In this document: positions 1 to 8,693 of the stretch, one piece after another
How positions within the stretch are numbered: position 1 is the stretch's first letter
Layout of the letters: each line of letters begins with the position of its first letter
NCBI GenBank assembly: GCA_902363335.1
Contig: CABIZV010000006.1
Location: 289,284 to 353,283 of the forward strand
From: Enterobacteriaceae bacterium
GTDB lineage: Bacteria; Pseudomonadota; Gammaproteobacteria; Enterobacterales; Enterobacteriaceae
DNA length: 64,000 nucleotides
Reading direction: 5' to 3'
The notes under the pieces: model-generated
Databases searched by the model: none
What the model was told of the DNA's origin: nothing
What the model saw: only the letters and a program-made list of their open reading frames with translations
Program-made: the position numbers and the translations under genes

Positions 1-1324
1 CGACCGCACCAACAATCAGATCGTTGTTGGAAATTGGGCGGAATACCTGAACTGCACCTTCTTCTGATAGCTGAACCAGCCCTTTCAGCAGCTGTTTCTG
101 CTTCAGCGGATCTTTGAGGCGGATGCGACGGAACAGCTCTGGCGCGAAGTTCGGAATACCGGTGAACTTCATCATCTCACCTTGCGTGAAGGTATCACCA
201 ATCTGGATGGTGCCGTGGTTATGCAAACCGATAATGTCACCCGGATACGCTTCTTCCACGTGTGAACGGTCACCCGCCATAAAGGTCAGCGCATCAGAAA
301 TCACCACATCTTTACCAATACGCACCTGACGCAGCTTCATGCCCTTTTCATATTTGCCGGAAACCACGCGCATGAACGCCACGCGGTCACGGTGTTTTGG
401 GTCCATGTTGGCCTGAATTTTAAATACGAAACCGGAGAATTTCTCATCCTGCGCTTCCACCAGACGGGTGTCGGTTTTACGCGGCATCGGCGCTGGCGCC
501 CACTCCACTAAACCGTCCAGCATATGGTCAACACCGAAGTTACCCAGTGCGGTACCAAAGAATACCGGGGTAATTTCGCCCGCCAGGAACAGATCTTTGT
601 CGAATTCGTTGGACGCGCCCTGCACCAGCTCCAGCTCATCACGCAGCTGCTGAGCCAGCTCATCGCCCACGGCGGCGTCGAGTTCTGGATTGTTCAGACC
701 TTTAACAATGCGCACTTCCTGAATGGTGTGGCCTTTACCGGTCTGATACAGGTAGGTTTCATCTTTATAAAGATGGTAAACGCCTTTAAACAGCTTGCCG
801 CAGCCAATCGGCCAGGTGATCGGCGCGCAGCCGATTTTCAGCTCGCGCTCGACTTCATCCAGCACTTCCATCGGATCGCGGATATCGCGGTCGAGTTTGT
901 TCATAAAGGTCAGGATCGGCGTATCACGCAGACGGGTAACTTCCATCAGCTTACGGGTACGATCTTCAACCCCTTTCGCGGCATCGATAACCATTAGACA
1001 GCAGTCAACCGCCGTCAGGGTACGGTAGGTATCTTCGGAGAAGTCTTCATGCCCCGGGGTGTCCAGCAGGTTAACCAGACAATCGTGGTACGGGAACTGC
1101 ATCACGGAGGTGGTAATCGAAATACCACGCTGCTTTTCCATCTCCATCCAGTCGGATTTAGCATGCTGGCTGGAACCACGGCCTTTTACCGTACCGGCAG
1201 TCTGGATCGCCTGTCCGAACAGCAGCACTTTTTCAGTGATGGTCGTTTTACCGGCATCAGGGTGAGAAATAATGGCAAAAGTGCGGCGCTTGGCCACCTC
1301 CTGCAAATAAGGAGACAACGTCAT
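1..1324 (-). CDS. prfC: Peptide chain release factor 3 (RF3), 3' end outside window
   Basis: RF3 is a translational GTPase that removes RF1/RF2 from the ribosome after peptide release. The minus strand starts at the ATG complementary to 1322-1324 and reads MTLSPYLQEVAKRRTFAI, followed by the P-loop region SHPDAGKTT and the switch region with RGISITTSV, as in E. coli RF3. About 441 codons are present. The family is about 529 residues, so roughly the last 88 residues lie beyond position 1. The gene is intact as far as seen and lies just downstream of yjjG on the same strand, with a 92-base gap that shows no strong signal. Identification is firm. The missing C-terminus cannot be judged. Confidence 0.95.
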   Translation of the reverse strand, partial: MTLSPYLQEVAKRRTFAIISHPDAGKTTITEKVLLFGQAIQTAGTVKGRGSSQHAKSDWMEMEKQRGISITTSVMQFPYHDCLVNLLDTPGHEDFSEDTYRTLTAVDCCLMVIDAAKGVEDRTRKLMEVTRLRDTPILTFMNKLDRDIRDPMEVLDEVERELKIGCAPITWPIGCGKLFKGVYHLYKDETYLYQTGKGHTIQEVRIVKGLNNPELDAAVGDELAQQLRDELELVQGASNEFDKDLFLAGEITPVFFGTALGNFGVDHMLDGLVEWAPAPMPRKTDTRLVEAQDEKFSGFVFKIQANMDPKHRDRVAFMRVVSGKYEKGMKLRQVRIGKDVVISDALTFMAGDRSHVEEAYPGDIIGLHNHGTIQIGDTFTQGEMMKFTGIPNFAPELFRRIRLKDPLKQKQLLKGLVQLSEEGAVQVFRPISNNDLIVGAV

Positions 1325-1416
1325 AATGAGATCTTCTTAGTAAGCGCGGCAACGTACCACGCATGTTGAATACGAAAAAATTGCGGCTATTTTACCCATC
1401 AATAGGGGGCTGGCAA

Positions 1417-2094
1417 TCACTGTTTACACAGGAGTCGCTCCAGTTCAGGCAAAGAGGTCACCGTCCAGTCAGGCTTAATGCCTTCCGGCAGCGGTCGCTG
1501 GTGCGCATTGAGCCAGCAGGTCGCCCAGCCGGCGTTCATGCCACCGCGAATATCAGACTCGGCGGTGTCACCGACCATCAGTACGCGCGCGCGGTCCGGA
1601 TGACCGGCTTGCGCAAGCGCGTAATCAAAGATCTGACGATCCGGTTTAGCAACGCCCACTTGCTCAGAAATAATAAGCAGATCAAAGTGATCGCTAAATC
1701 CGGTACGTTCCAGGCGGGTCTGCTGCAACGAGGTAAAGCCGTTGGTGATGATGCCCAGCTTCACCTTGCCTTTCAGCGCATCCAGCAACGACGCCGCCCC
1801 CGGCAGCGGTGCGCAAATCTCGGCCATCGCATTCATAAAGGCGTCGTTGAGGTCGCCCGGATGCACGTTCAGTCGTTCTGCCCAACCGGTAAAACGTTGA
1901 TGCTGAAGCTGGAGCGAGGTAATGGCACCGTTCTGGTAATCGACCCACAACGGTTTATTCACCGCCTGGTAGTCCTGAAAATCTTCCGCGGTAAAGGTCA
2001 CGCTGTAATCGAGAAACATCCGCTGTAAGCCGCTAAACGAGTCAAACGTAAACAGCGTCTCGTCGGCATCGAAGAAAATCCAGTCCCACTTCAT
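1417..2094 (-). CDS. yjjG: Pyrimidine 5'-nucleotidase YjjG (HAD family)
   Basis: This is a house-cleaning nucleotidase of the haloacid dehalogenase superfamily. In E. coli YjjG it dephosphorylates dUMP, UMP, dTMP and non-canonical pyrimidine nucleotides. HAD motif I (FFDADETLF) is at residues 8-16, motif II is in GIITNGF, the motif III lysine is in GVAKPD, and motif IV is VGDTAESD. Two ATG codons are adjacent (2097 and 2094). The second gives the 225-residue length known for E. coli and is chosen here. A Shine-Dalgarno AAGG lies just upstream, so the 226-residue form is also possible. The gene follows rimI by 17 bases on the same strand, so co-transcription from holD through yjjG is likely. 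Confidence 0.93.
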   Translation of the reverse strand: MKWDWIFFDADETLFTFDSFSGLQRMFLDYSVTFTAEDFQDYQAVNKPLWVDYQNGAITSLQLQHQRFTGWAERLNVHPGDLNDAFMNAMAEICAPLPGAASLLDALKGKVKLGIITNGFTSLQQTRLERTGFSDHFDLLIISEQVGVAKPDRQIFDYALAQAGHPDRARVLMVGDTAESDIRGGMNAGWATCWLNAHQRPLPEGIKPDWTVTSLPELERLLCKQ

Positions 2095-2111
2095 CATCTT
2101 TTCACCTTGTC

Positions 2112-2558
2112 TTACATACTGATGGGCAGCGCCATTATAATGGCATCCTCACGGCCTTCGGCCGCCGGATAATAGTTGCGACGGATAGTCGCTTCGTTAA
2201 AGCCTAAACTCTCATACAAAGCGATGGCGGCGAGGTTTGACGCGCGAACTTCTAGCCACAACGTCGCCACGCCACGCGCTTCTAACGTATCAATGAGATG
2301 TTCAAGCAGTTCGCGTCCAAGCCCACGTCGCTGATAGTCTGGATCGACGGCAATATTAAACAGCGTCGCTTCATCCAGCACGATTTGCGTGATAGCAAAA
2401 GCCGCCATCTCACCATCGACTGACATCTGAAGGTTCAGATAGCGTTCGCCCTGATTGCTGGCAAAGGTTTGTTCACTCCAGGGAAACGCGTGTGCGCGCT
2501 TTTCAATATGAAAGGCGCGGGGTAAATCAGTCGTGCTGAGGGTAGAAATCGTGTTCAT
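2112..2558 (-). CDS. rimI: Ribosomal protein bS18 N-alpha-acetyltransferase RimI
   Basis: This GNAT-fold enzyme acetylates the N-terminal alanine of ribosomal protein S18 with acetyl-CoA. The 148-residue product has the acetyl-CoA-binding motif A (DPDYQRRGLGRELLE) and the C-terminal motif (ALYESLGFNEATIRRNYYP) of RimI. The reading frame is open upstream to 2717, but MNTISTLSTTDLPRAFHIE matches the known N-terminus, so the start at 2558 is used. The start lies inside the 3' end of holD (32-base overlap), which indicates translational coupling. The 148-residue length equals the E. coli protein. Confidence 0.95.
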   Translation of the reverse strand: MNTISTLSTTDLPRAFHIEKRAHAFPWSEQTFASNQGERYLNLQMSVDGEMAAFAITQIVLDEATLFNIAVDPDYQRRGLGRELLEHLIDTLEARGVATLWLEVRASNLAAIALYESLGFNEATIRRNYYPAAEGREDAIIMALPISM

Positions 2559-2940
2559 GGGCGCAAATTTGTTGCCATAGCGCGGCGCGCGCGGGCGCAC
2601 TGGCTTGTAGTTCATCAAATGGCGGTGTTGAAAGCACCGCCCCTTCAAGCGTAACTGCGACGTCACAGCCCAGATGCCAGCGGTGGCACTGGCTACCTTG
2701 CGGTAGCATGGCAACACTGCCGGGCGTTAATGGCATAACCTGATCCGGGGTAAGACGCAGCGCGCGCAAAATATCGCTCATCAGCGGCTCCGTCAGAGCA
2801 GGCAGAGCTTCGCCAATGATCACTAAACGGACGTGCGGCGGAAGCGTAATCGCGATTTCACCTTGCAGTGCGCCCGGGCGTCGCAGCGACCATTGGGTAA
2901 TGCCCAACTGTTGTAATTGCCAGTCTCGCCGGGATGTCAT
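2527..2940 (-). CDS. holD: DNA polymerase III psi subunit
   Basis: Psi is the small clamp-loader accessory subunit that links chi, and through it SSB, to the gamma/tau complex. The 137-residue product begins MTSRRDWQLQQLGITQWSLR, the conserved N-terminal tau/gamma-contacting segment, and has the same length as E. coli HolD. The middle of the protein is more divergent, as usual for psi. It is the first gene of a holD-rimI-yjjG run. Its start is 102 bases from the divergent rsmC start, so both promoters must lie in 2941-3042. Confidence 0.94.
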   Translation of the reverse strand: MTSRRDWQLQQLGITQWSLRRPGALQGEIAITLPPHVRLVIIGEALPALTEPLMSDILRALRLTPDQVMPLTPGSVAMLPQGSQCHRWHLGCDVAVTLEGAVLSTPPFDELQASAPARAALWQQICAHEHDFYPQHD

Positions 2941-3042
2941 GTGAAACGCTCCTGTCTATCAAGGGCGCAAATATAGCAAATTCATCGAATCTGCGCCAAT
3001 TACACTCTATAATCGCGAGCTAAGTTAATTGAGGAATAATTC

Positions 3043-4074
3043 ATGTCTGCTTTTACCCCGGCAAGTGAAGTCTTGCTGCGCCACAGTGATGATTTCGAAC
3101 AGAGCCGTATTTTCTTTGCCGGCGATCTGCAGGATGACCTGCCCGCTCGCCTGGAAACCGCTGCGAGCCGTGCGCACACTCAGCAGTTACACCACTGGCA
3201 GGTACTGAGCCGCCAGATGGAAGAGAACGTCCGTTTTGGCCTTGTTGTTGAAGCGCAAGACGTGGCGGATAGCGATACCTTTATCTACTACTGGCCGAAG
3301 AATAAGCCGGAAGCCCAGTTCCAATTGATGAACATTCTGTCCCTGCTGCCGGTCGGTACCGATATTTTCGTGGTGGGCGAGAACCGTAGCGGCGTGCGAA
3401 GCGCCGAGCAAATGCTGGCGGAATATGCCCCGCTGAACAAAGTTGACAGCGCGCGTCGCTGTGGCCTGTATCACGGCCGTCTGGAAAAACAGCCAACGTT
3501 TGATGCGGACGCTTTCTGGGGCGAATATGCGCTCGATGATCTGACCATCAAGACTCTGCCGGGCGTCTTTAGCCGCGATGGTCTGGATGTCGGTAGCCAA
3601 CTGCTGCTCTCCACGCTGACCCCGCACACTAAAGGTAAAGTGCTGGATGTCGGCTGCGGCGCGGGCGTGCTGGCGGTATCGCTGGCAACGCATTCACCGA
3701 AAGTTCGTCTGACCTTGTGTGATGTCAGCGCAGCAGCGGTAGAGGCGAGCCGTGCAACGCTTGTCGCGAACGGTATTGAAGGCGAGGTTGTGGCGAGCAA
3801 CGTCTTCTCGGAGATTAACGGTCGTTTTGACATGATTATCTCCAACCCACCGTTCCACGATGGTATGCAAACCAGCCTGGACGCGGCACAAACGCTGATT
3901 CGTGGCGCAGTACGCCATCTGAACAGCGGCGGCGAGCTGCGCATTGTTGCCAACGCCTTCCTGCCATATCCGGCCATTCTCGATGAAATGTTTGGCTTCC
4001 ACGAAGTCATCGCGCAAACCGGACGTTTTAAGGTTTACCGCACCGTGATGACCCGCCAGGCGAAAAAAGCCTGA
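3043..4074 (+). CDS. rsmC: 16S rRNA m2G1207 methyltransferase RsmC
   Basis: RsmC transfers a methyl group from S-adenosylmethionine to N2 of G1207 in 16S rRNA of the 30S subunit. The 343-residue protein has the expected duplicated methyltransferase layout. A degenerate N-terminal domain (residues 1-165) precedes a catalytic domain with the SAM loop LDVGCGAG at 201-208 and the catalytic NPPF at 268-271. The ATG has a clear AGGAA ribosome site. The length equals E. coli RsmC. A BIME repeat follows the stop directly. The gene appears intact and monocistronic. Confidence 0.96.
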   Translation: MSAFTPASEVLLRHSDDFEQSRIFFAGDLQDDLPARLETAASRAHTQQLHHWQVLSRQMEENVRFGLVVEAQDVADSDTFIYYWPKNKPEAQFQLMNILSLLPVGTDIFVVGENRSGVRSAEQMLAEYAPLNKVDSARRCGLYHGRLEKQPTFDADAFWGEYALDDLTIKTLPGVFSRDGLDVGSQLLLSTLTPHTKGKVLDVGCGAGVLAVSLATHSPKVRLTLCDVSAAAVEASRATLVANGIEGEVVASNVFSEINGRFDMIISNPPFHDGMQTSLDAAQTLIRGAVRHLNSGGELRIVANAFLPYPAILDEMFGFHEVIAQTGRFKVYRTVMTRQAKKA

Positions 4075-4078
4075 CTCA

Positions 4079-4161
4079 TGTAGGCCGGATAAGGCGTTTA
4101 CGCCGCCATCCGGCATGACACCGTGCAGCGCCGGATGGCGCTATCGCTTATCCGGCCTACA
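4079..4161. repeat. REP/BIME element (pair of inverted REP units)
   Basis: A unit with TGTAGGCCGGATAAGGCG is followed by an inverted unit ending CGCTTATCCGGCCTACA. This is the classical enterobacterial BIME arrangement directly after a stop codon. Such elements can stabilise mRNA 3' ends and bind gyrase or IHF. Confidence 0.92.
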
Positions 4162-4232
4162 TAACTACATCCCCCCACAACCGAATAAACGCCTTTTTTT
4201 TCGACGATTGTGCAGCCATTAACAATTATCTA

Positions 4233-4260
4233 TTGACGCCCAGCGTAAAACCACTAGAAT
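4233..4260 (+). promoter_or_regulatory. Stringent sigma-70 promoter of the leucine tRNA operon
   Basis: A -35 box TTGACG (4233-4238) and a -10 box TAGAAT (4255-4260) are separated by 16 bases. A GC-rich discriminator (GCGCCTCC) follows, typical of tRNA/rRNA promoters under ppGpp control. The first tRNA begins 41 bases downstream of the -10 box. Confidence 0.85.
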
Positions 4261-4301
4261 GCGCCTCCGTGGTAACGATACTTTTTAAGTGTCGATGGTA
4301 T

Positions 4302-4388
4302 GCGATGGTGGCGGAATTGGTAGACGCGCTAGCTTCAGGTGTTAGTGTCCTAACGGACGTGGGGGTTCAAGTCCCCCCCCTCGCACCA
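4302..4388 (+). tRNA. leuV: tRNA-Leu (CAG), first copy
   Basis: This 87-base gene has a long variable arm (class II), anticodon CAG at 4336-4338 and encoded CCA. It differs from the next two copies: position 5 of the acceptor is T instead of A, the variable arm reads TAACGGACG instead of TTAGGATG, and the T-arm has GTTCAAG instead of GTTCGAG. It is first in the three-gene operon that matches leuVPQ of E. coli beside rsmC. Confidence 0.96.
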
Positions 4389-4415
4389 TAAACCACGTTA
4401 TATCGCTCGCACTGT

Positions 4416-4501
4416 GCGAAGGTGGCGGAATTGGTAGACGCGCTAGCTTCAGGTGTTAGTGTCCTTAGGATGTGGGGGTTCGAGTCCCCCCCCTCGCACC
4501 A
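4416..4501 (+). tRNA. leuP: tRNA-Leu (CAG), second copy
   Basis: This 86-base class II tRNA has anticodon CAG and ends in CCA. It is identical to the third copy and one base shorter in the variable arm than the first. It is separated from the first copy by 27 bases and would be processed from the same transcript. Confidence 0.96.
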
Positions 4502-4534
4502 ACGAGGGCGATATAACAGCAACGAGACTTCTGT

Positions 4535-4620
4535 GCGAAGGTGGCGGAATTGGTAGACGCGCTAGCTTCAGGTGTTAGTGTCCTTAGGATGTGGGGGTTC
4601 GAGTCCCCCCCCTCGCACCA
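4535..4620 (+). tRNA. leuQ: tRNA-Leu (CAG), third copy
   Basis: This 86-base class II tRNA is identical to the copy at 4416-4501. The spacer before it (4502-4534) shares the TGTGCGAAGG junction with the previous spacer. That fits tandem duplication or gene conversion between the last two genes. Confidence 0.96.
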
Positions 4621-4655
4621 GTTTCCTCGTTCTCCCCTCAGCTTTTCCTTTCTGG

Positions 4656-4907
4656 TTATTCCATCAGCTTTAAATTCATTGATATCAACACCATTCCGCT
4701 AATCAACGCGATGCACGATGGCAATAAGACAAAATGACGCAGTTGACGATGCCAGATCATCGCCCCAGTCAGTAGCAGTCCACCGGTAATCAGCCCCTTC
4801 CAGACCTCCACCGACAGCCCCAGCGTGCTAAGTAGCGCAATTGCGACGCCAGGGATAAGAACCCCCCAGCCACTGCCTAATGTTCGCCGTAACATATCCC
4901 AACCCAC
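4656..4907 (-). CDS. yjjZ: Small inner-membrane protein, DUF1435/YjjZ-like
   Basis: This 83-residue hydrophobic protein has about three membrane segments (around residues 15-32, 36-52 and 56-78), short charged loops and no enzymatic motif. It sits between the leucine tRNA operon and the fhuF side, which is where E. coli carries yjjZ, and its size agrees. The assignment rests on position and character rather than a recognised motif. It reads toward the tRNA operon. The 216 bases upstream (4908-5123) are AT-rich and separate it from the divergent GGDEF gene. No specific operator was recognised there. Confidence 0.7.
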   Translation of the reverse strand: MGWDMLRRTLGSGWGVLIPGVAIALLSTLGLSVEVWKGLITGGLLLTGAMIWHRQLRHFVLLPSCIALISGMVLISMNLKLME

Positions 4908-5123
4908 AAATGATAATGATACTCAATAGCATATGATATTTTTTGTTATTTGTCTTCTTATACGCTTCGGTTTCACAATCATTAATGACATGAATATTGT
5001 ATGGTGATACGTTGTAGCGAAAATAATATGTCGAATAATTGGATATTCGCGCCTTGCCTCATATTTTATTCTTGTTTTTTATGCACTTACTTATTTATTT
5101 AAGGCTCACTACAACTTTTAAAT

Positions 5124-6188
5124 ATGACAGTACAATCATGGCGCAACCTACGCGCACAAAAATATCAGCTCACGTTCCGGCTGTTTTTGTTTCTTAATCT
5201 GGTCTCATCGGCGCTATCCATCTTTAGCCCGATATATGACTCGAAGGTTTTTCCACTTCCAGCAACACTGATTGCAATAAGCAGCGGTGCGCTGCTGCTA
5301 TGGCATTGGCGATATGCCCGTATCCGCCTGAATGTCCCGATAATTTCGGTGGTTTTTGGTTGTTTATGGGCCTGGCATATTTTAAGTAAAACTCACACGT
5401 TGCCGTCAATAAATGATAATTTCCAACTTATCGCCCTATTTAGCGTGCTATTTGTCGGAACAATTGCATTCTCAAATAATATCGTTGCGTTCTCACTCCA
5501 TTCCCTACCAACATTTATTGTTTGTCTGTTTACCAGCGATGCCGATCAATGGTGGCGAATGGCTTACTGTTTTGCCCTACCATTAATTGGGATTGCTATT
5601 CAGCATGTTATACAAAGGCGTAATGATCGTTTTGCCCAGGGGTTAATGTATAAACTGCTGGAAGAACGAGAAACGCTTAACGGTCTTAGTATGCTTGATC
5701 CGCTTACCGGCCTTTATAACCGCCGGGGTTTCCAGTTCCGTCTGGATTCACTGCTGGCGCTGGGCGACGCGCAGCATGCGGTGCTGCTGTTAGATATTGA
5801 CCATTTTAAAGCTTACAACGATCACTACGGTCATATGATGGGCGATCAGGCGTTGATGCGCGTTTCTGCCGCCATCCGTAACTCCGTGCGCTCGCGCGAC
5901 ATCGTGACCCGTTTTGGCGGTGAAGAATTTATGGTGCTGCTGCCTAATTGCGATATGCCGACCGCAATGCAGGCAGCCGAGCGAATTCGCCAGCATATTT
6001 ATGATCTGAAAATTCCCCATATGTTCAACGCCAGCGTGGCGACCCACGTGACGGTCAGCATTGGCATCGCCCCTTTTAGCGATAGCAACATCGATACGGC
6101 GATGCAGATGGCAGATAAAGCCCTCTATGAAGCAAAAAATATGGGGCGTAATAACATTCTGACCAGCGACCATATGCCGTCGCGCTAG
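5124..6188 (+). CDS. Membrane-anchored diguanylate cyclase (GGDEF)
   Basis: This 354-residue protein makes cyclic-di-GMP from two GTP. The N-terminal ~165 residues are a multi-spanning membrane domain with about five or six hydrophobic segments and no recognised sensor motif. A short linker leads to a complete GGDEF domain from about residue 190. It contains DPLTGLYNRRGF, the metal-binding LLLDIDHFKAYND, and the signature GGEEF at 265-269. RSRD at 256-259 is an RxxD inhibitory site exactly five residues before the signature, so product inhibition is expected. Salmonella has a GGDEF gene (STM4551) between the tRNAs and fhuF, and this looks like its orthologue. K-12 lacks it. Confidence 0.9.
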   Translation: MTVQSWRNLRAQKYQLTFRLFLFLNLVSSALSIFSPIYDSKVFPLPATLIAISSGALLLWHWRYARIRLNVPIISVVFGCLWAWHILSKTHTLPSINDNFQLIALFSVLFVGTIAFSNNIVAFSLHSLPTFIVCLFTSDADQWWRMAYCFALPLIGIAIQHVIQRRNDRFAQGLMYKLLEERETLNGLSMLDPLTGLYNRRGFQFRLDSLLALGDAQHAVLLLDIDHFKAYNDHYGHMMGDQALMRVSAAIRNSVRSRDIVTRFGGEEFMVLLPNCDMPTAMQAAERIRQHIYDLKIPHMFNASVATHVTVSIGIAPFSDSNIDTAMQMADKALYEAKNMGRNNILTSDHMPSR

Positions 6189-6246
6189 GTTCACAAAAAA
6201 GCAGGCGCAGGCCATAAACCGCTTGCGCTTGGTTTTATCTATAGCT

Positions 6247-6265
6247 AGGATTGCTAATCATTATC
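6247..6265 (+). promoter_or_regulatory. Fur box upstream of fhuF
   Basis: The 19-mer ends in AATCATTATC and matches the Fur consensus at about 14 of 19 positions by hand alignment. It lies 27 bases before the fhuF ATG. fhuF is a classical Fur-repressed gene. Confidence 0.75.
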
Positions 6266-6291
6266 ATTTAGGTTTGTATCCAGCTAACATT

Positions 6292-7080
6292 ATGGCTTAC
6301 CGTTCTGCTCCCATCGCTGAAGACCTCATCTGGCGTACGCCGCTTCCCGCCAGGGAAAATGCGTTCGCGGAGTCTCTGCGTGCGAAAATTGCCGAACAGC
6401 GCCCTCATATGCTGGAAATTTTCCGCCTGAATGAAGCTGCTCCAGAGCGGGCTAAGACGTTAAGCGAATGGGCCAAACCGACGGAGTTAAGCTCTCTGTT
6501 GGCTATCTACTCGGACCATATTTACCGCAACCAGCCCATGCAGCCACGGGAAAATAAACCGCTTATCTCGCTATGGGCGCAGTGGTACATCGGCCTGCTG
6601 GTGCCGCCGTTGATGCTGGCGCTGCTGACCGAAGAATCGGCTATTTCACTTTCAGCAGAGCATTACCGGGTGGAGTTCCACGAAACGGGTCGTGCTGCCT
6701 GTTTCTGGGTCGATGTTCACCCTGACCTGCGTGCTAGCCAGAAATCCATCACCACTCGTATGGATAACCTGGTCACGCAGACGTTGATGCCGATCATTCA
6801 GGCGCTGGAGGCGACGGATGAGATTAACGGTAAGCTTATCTGGAGTAATACCGGTTATTTGATCAACTGGTATCTTGGGGAAATGATCGCGCTGCTCGGC
6901 GAAGAGCAGGTTAACCTGCTGCGCCAACACTGCTTCTTCAATAAAACGCTGGCTGATGGGCAAGACAATCCGCTATGGCGCACCGTGGTGATGCGCGACG
7001 GCCGCTTAGTTCGCCGCACCTGCTGCCAGCGTTATCGTCTGCCTGACGTTCAGCAGTGCGGTGACTGCACGCTGAAATAA
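6292..7080 (+). CDS. fhuF: Ferric iron reductase FhuF (ferrioxamine/hydroxamate)
   Basis: FhuF is a cytoplasmic [2Fe-2S] protein that reduces Fe(III) in hydroxamate siderophores such as ferrioxamine B, releasing Fe(II). The 262-residue product begins MAYRSAP as in E. coli. The frame is open 23 codons further up, but that extension covers the Fur box. The C-terminal cluster motif is complete: CC, ten residues, then CxxC at the end (RRTCCQRYRLPDVQQCGDC). Central conserved blocks (YSDHIYRNQPM, ISLWAQWYIGL, IWSNTGYLINWYL) match the family. A strong terminator follows at once, shared with the convergent PTS gene. Confidence 0.96.
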   Translation: MAYRSAPIAEDLIWRTPLPARENAFAESLRAKIAEQRPHMLEIFRLNEAAPERAKTLSEWAKPTELSSLLAIYSDHIYRNQPMQPRENKPLISLWAQWYIGLLVPPLMLALLTEESAISLSAEHYRVEFHETGRAACFWVDVHPDLRASQKSITTRMDNLVTQTLMPIIQALEATDEINGKLIWSNTGYLINWYLGEMIALLGEEQVNLLRQHCFFNKTLADGQDNPLWRTVVMRDGRLVRRTCCQRYRLPDVQQCGDCTLK

Positions 7081-7108
7081 TTAACGGGGCTTTCGCCCCG
7101 TTAATTTT
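7081..7108. terminator. Bidirectional terminator between fhuF and the PTS gene
   Basis: A perfect 10-bp stem TTAACGGGGC / GCCCCGTTAA with loop TTTC is followed by TTTTCT on the plus strand. It starts right after the fhuF stop and serves the convergent pair. Confidence 0.88.
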
Positions 7109-7115
7109 CTCCTCA

Positions 7116-8462
7116 TCAGGCTACCTGCTGGCTCTCTTCTGCCGCCACACGCTGCGCCTCTTCTTCTTCCTGCTCAAGCAACTGTTTTTCGTACACTTTA
7201 AAGAACGGGTAGTAGATAATCGCCGATACGCAGACTAACAACACCACCAGAATCGCTGCACGGAAATCCCAGCCCAACGCCCAAGGGCCGCCAATAGGGG
7301 CAGGCGCTGTCCACGGCACGACTGAAATCACCCGACCAATCAGATCCAGCTTCGCCGCCGACCAGGCGATAACGGCGTTCACCATTGGCGCCAGCAGGAA
7401 CGGAATAAAGAACACCGGGTTCATCACAATTGGCGTACCGAAAATCACCGGTTCGTTAATGTTAAACAAGCTAGGCACTACGCTCAGACGACCAATGGCC
7501 CGCAGGTGCGCTGAACGGCTACGCAGATAGCAGAACACCAGGCCCATCGTCGCCCCCGATCCGCCGACAACGATAAAGAACGTCCAGAAAGCTTCCATAA
7601 AGATATGGGGTAATGGCATGCCTTGTGCCAGCGCGGTCTGGTTTAAGCCGAGGTTAGTTAACCAGAACATTTGCAGCATACCGGAAACAATGGCTGCGCC
7701 GTGGATCCCCGCAAACCACAGCAGGTGACCAATCAGTACCGCCAGCAGAATCGCCGGTAAGGAGTCAGCCGCAGAAACCAAAGGTTTAAACAGCGACATA
7801 ATGGCCTGAGGGATCAACATATCAAACTGGCTTTGAATAAACAGGCTCAGCGGATACAGCGTCAGCACGACAATTAATACCGGGATCAACAGATCAAATG
7901 AGTTTTTGATCATCGGCGGCACCTGATCCGGCAGACGGATCCCGATGTTGCGAACTTTCAAAAAGCGCATCAGCTCAACGCAATAAAGCGCCACCAGAAT
8001 AGCGGTAAAAATCCCGGTTCCCCCAAGGCTATCAACCGGCATATGACCGCTGGTCTTAGGTGCGGCCACCAGCAGGAAAGCCATGATCGACAGCATTGAG
8101 CACATGAACGGATCAAGCTGGAGATTTTTTTCGTAGTGTTTACCGAGGTTGTACGATATCGCCGCACAGATATAGATGGACATAATGCCCATTGTCATAT
8201 CAAACGGCGTCAGAATGCGGCCCTCAAATTCTTTTGCTAAATCCAACCACGCGCGGGCAAAACCCCAGGTTGTATCCGGCGAGAATGGCGGATAAGCGAA
8301 GACCAGCAGAAATGAACCCACAATCATGAAAGGCATAGCAGAGATAAAGCCGTCACGGATGGCCATGACGTGGCGCTGAGATGAAATTCGTCCTGCCACA
8401 GGACTCACGTAATTTTCGACGAAGCGAAAGATCAAATTAAATGCAGCGTGTTTAGCAGACAT
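7116..8462 (-). CDS. PTS sugar permease IIC, lactose/cellobiose family, orphan
   Basis: This 448-residue membrane protein resembles ChbC/CelB EIIC, the membrane channel of lactose/cellobiose-type phosphotransferase systems. It has about ten hydrophobic segments, the GIHGAAIVSGM loop and the NINEPVIFGTPIVMNP signature typical of this family's substrate site. The start at MSAKHAAFN is chosen because a strong AGGAGG ribosome site precedes it. The frame is open 13 codons further. The C-terminus is a charged, glutamate-rich tail. No EIIA, EIIB or glycosidase gene is adjacent, so it must borrow phosphorylation partners or act as a facilitator. The substrate cannot be read from sequence. Confidence 0.88.
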   Translation of the reverse strand: MSAKHAAFNLIFRFVENYVSPVAGRISSQRHVMAIRDGFISAMPFMIVGSFLLVFAYPPFSPDTTWGFARAWLDLAKEFEGRILTPFDMTMGIMSIYICAAISYNLGKHYEKNLQLDPFMCSMLSIMAFLLVAAPKTSGHMPVDSLGGTGIFTAILVALYCVELMRFLKVRNIGIRLPDQVPPMIKNSFDLLIPVLIVVLTLYPLSLFIQSQFDMLIPQAIMSLFKPLVSAADSLPAILLAVLIGHLLWFAGIHGAAIVSGMLQMFWLTNLGLNQTALAQGMPLPHIFMEAFWTFFIVVGGSGATMGLVFCYLRSRSAHLRAIGRLSVVPSLFNINEPVIFGTPIVMNPVFFIPFLLAPMVNAVIAWSAAKLDLIGRVISVVPWTAPAPIGGPWALGWDFRAAILVVLLVCVSAIIYYPFFKVYEKQLLEQEEEEAQRVAAEESQQVA

Positions 8463-8670
8463 AGCAGCCCTCCTGACAGGCTTTAGACGTAAGCACAGCA
8501 ACTACAATTTTGCCGATGTAAGACTGGGCATACGATGAACTTCCATGACGCACGGATGTGTGGCCCGCATTGATGTTCATTTGGCGACAGTTCATACACG
8601 GCTCTTATTATTAAGGGTACAGATACATAGGAAGTCACCTCAGCAGTATCATTCGCTACGCAAAGAACAG

Positions 8671-8693
8671 CAACCGGTTACAGTAACCGGTTG
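8671..8693. promoter_or_regulatory. Double LacI-type operator (perfect inverted repeat)
   Basis: CAACCGGTTA, then CAG, then TAACCGGTTG form a perfect inverted repeat. Each arm itself contains the palindrome AACCGGTT, the core of LacI/GalR-family operators such as the AscG site. The two cores are 13 bp centre to centre. The site lies about 210 bp upstream of the orphan PTS gene and 115 bp before the divergent YbaK-like gene. Otherwise 8463-8808 contains no convincing gene. Confidence 0.6.

Noticed and set aside
1363..2028. 221-codon frame antisense to yjjG
   Set aside because: Arginine-rich antisense shadow of a well-conserved gene.
4302..4620. Regular ~115-base repeats resembling an array
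   Set aside because: They are three tRNA-Leu genes, not a CRISPR array; no CRISPR or cas gene was seen in the window.
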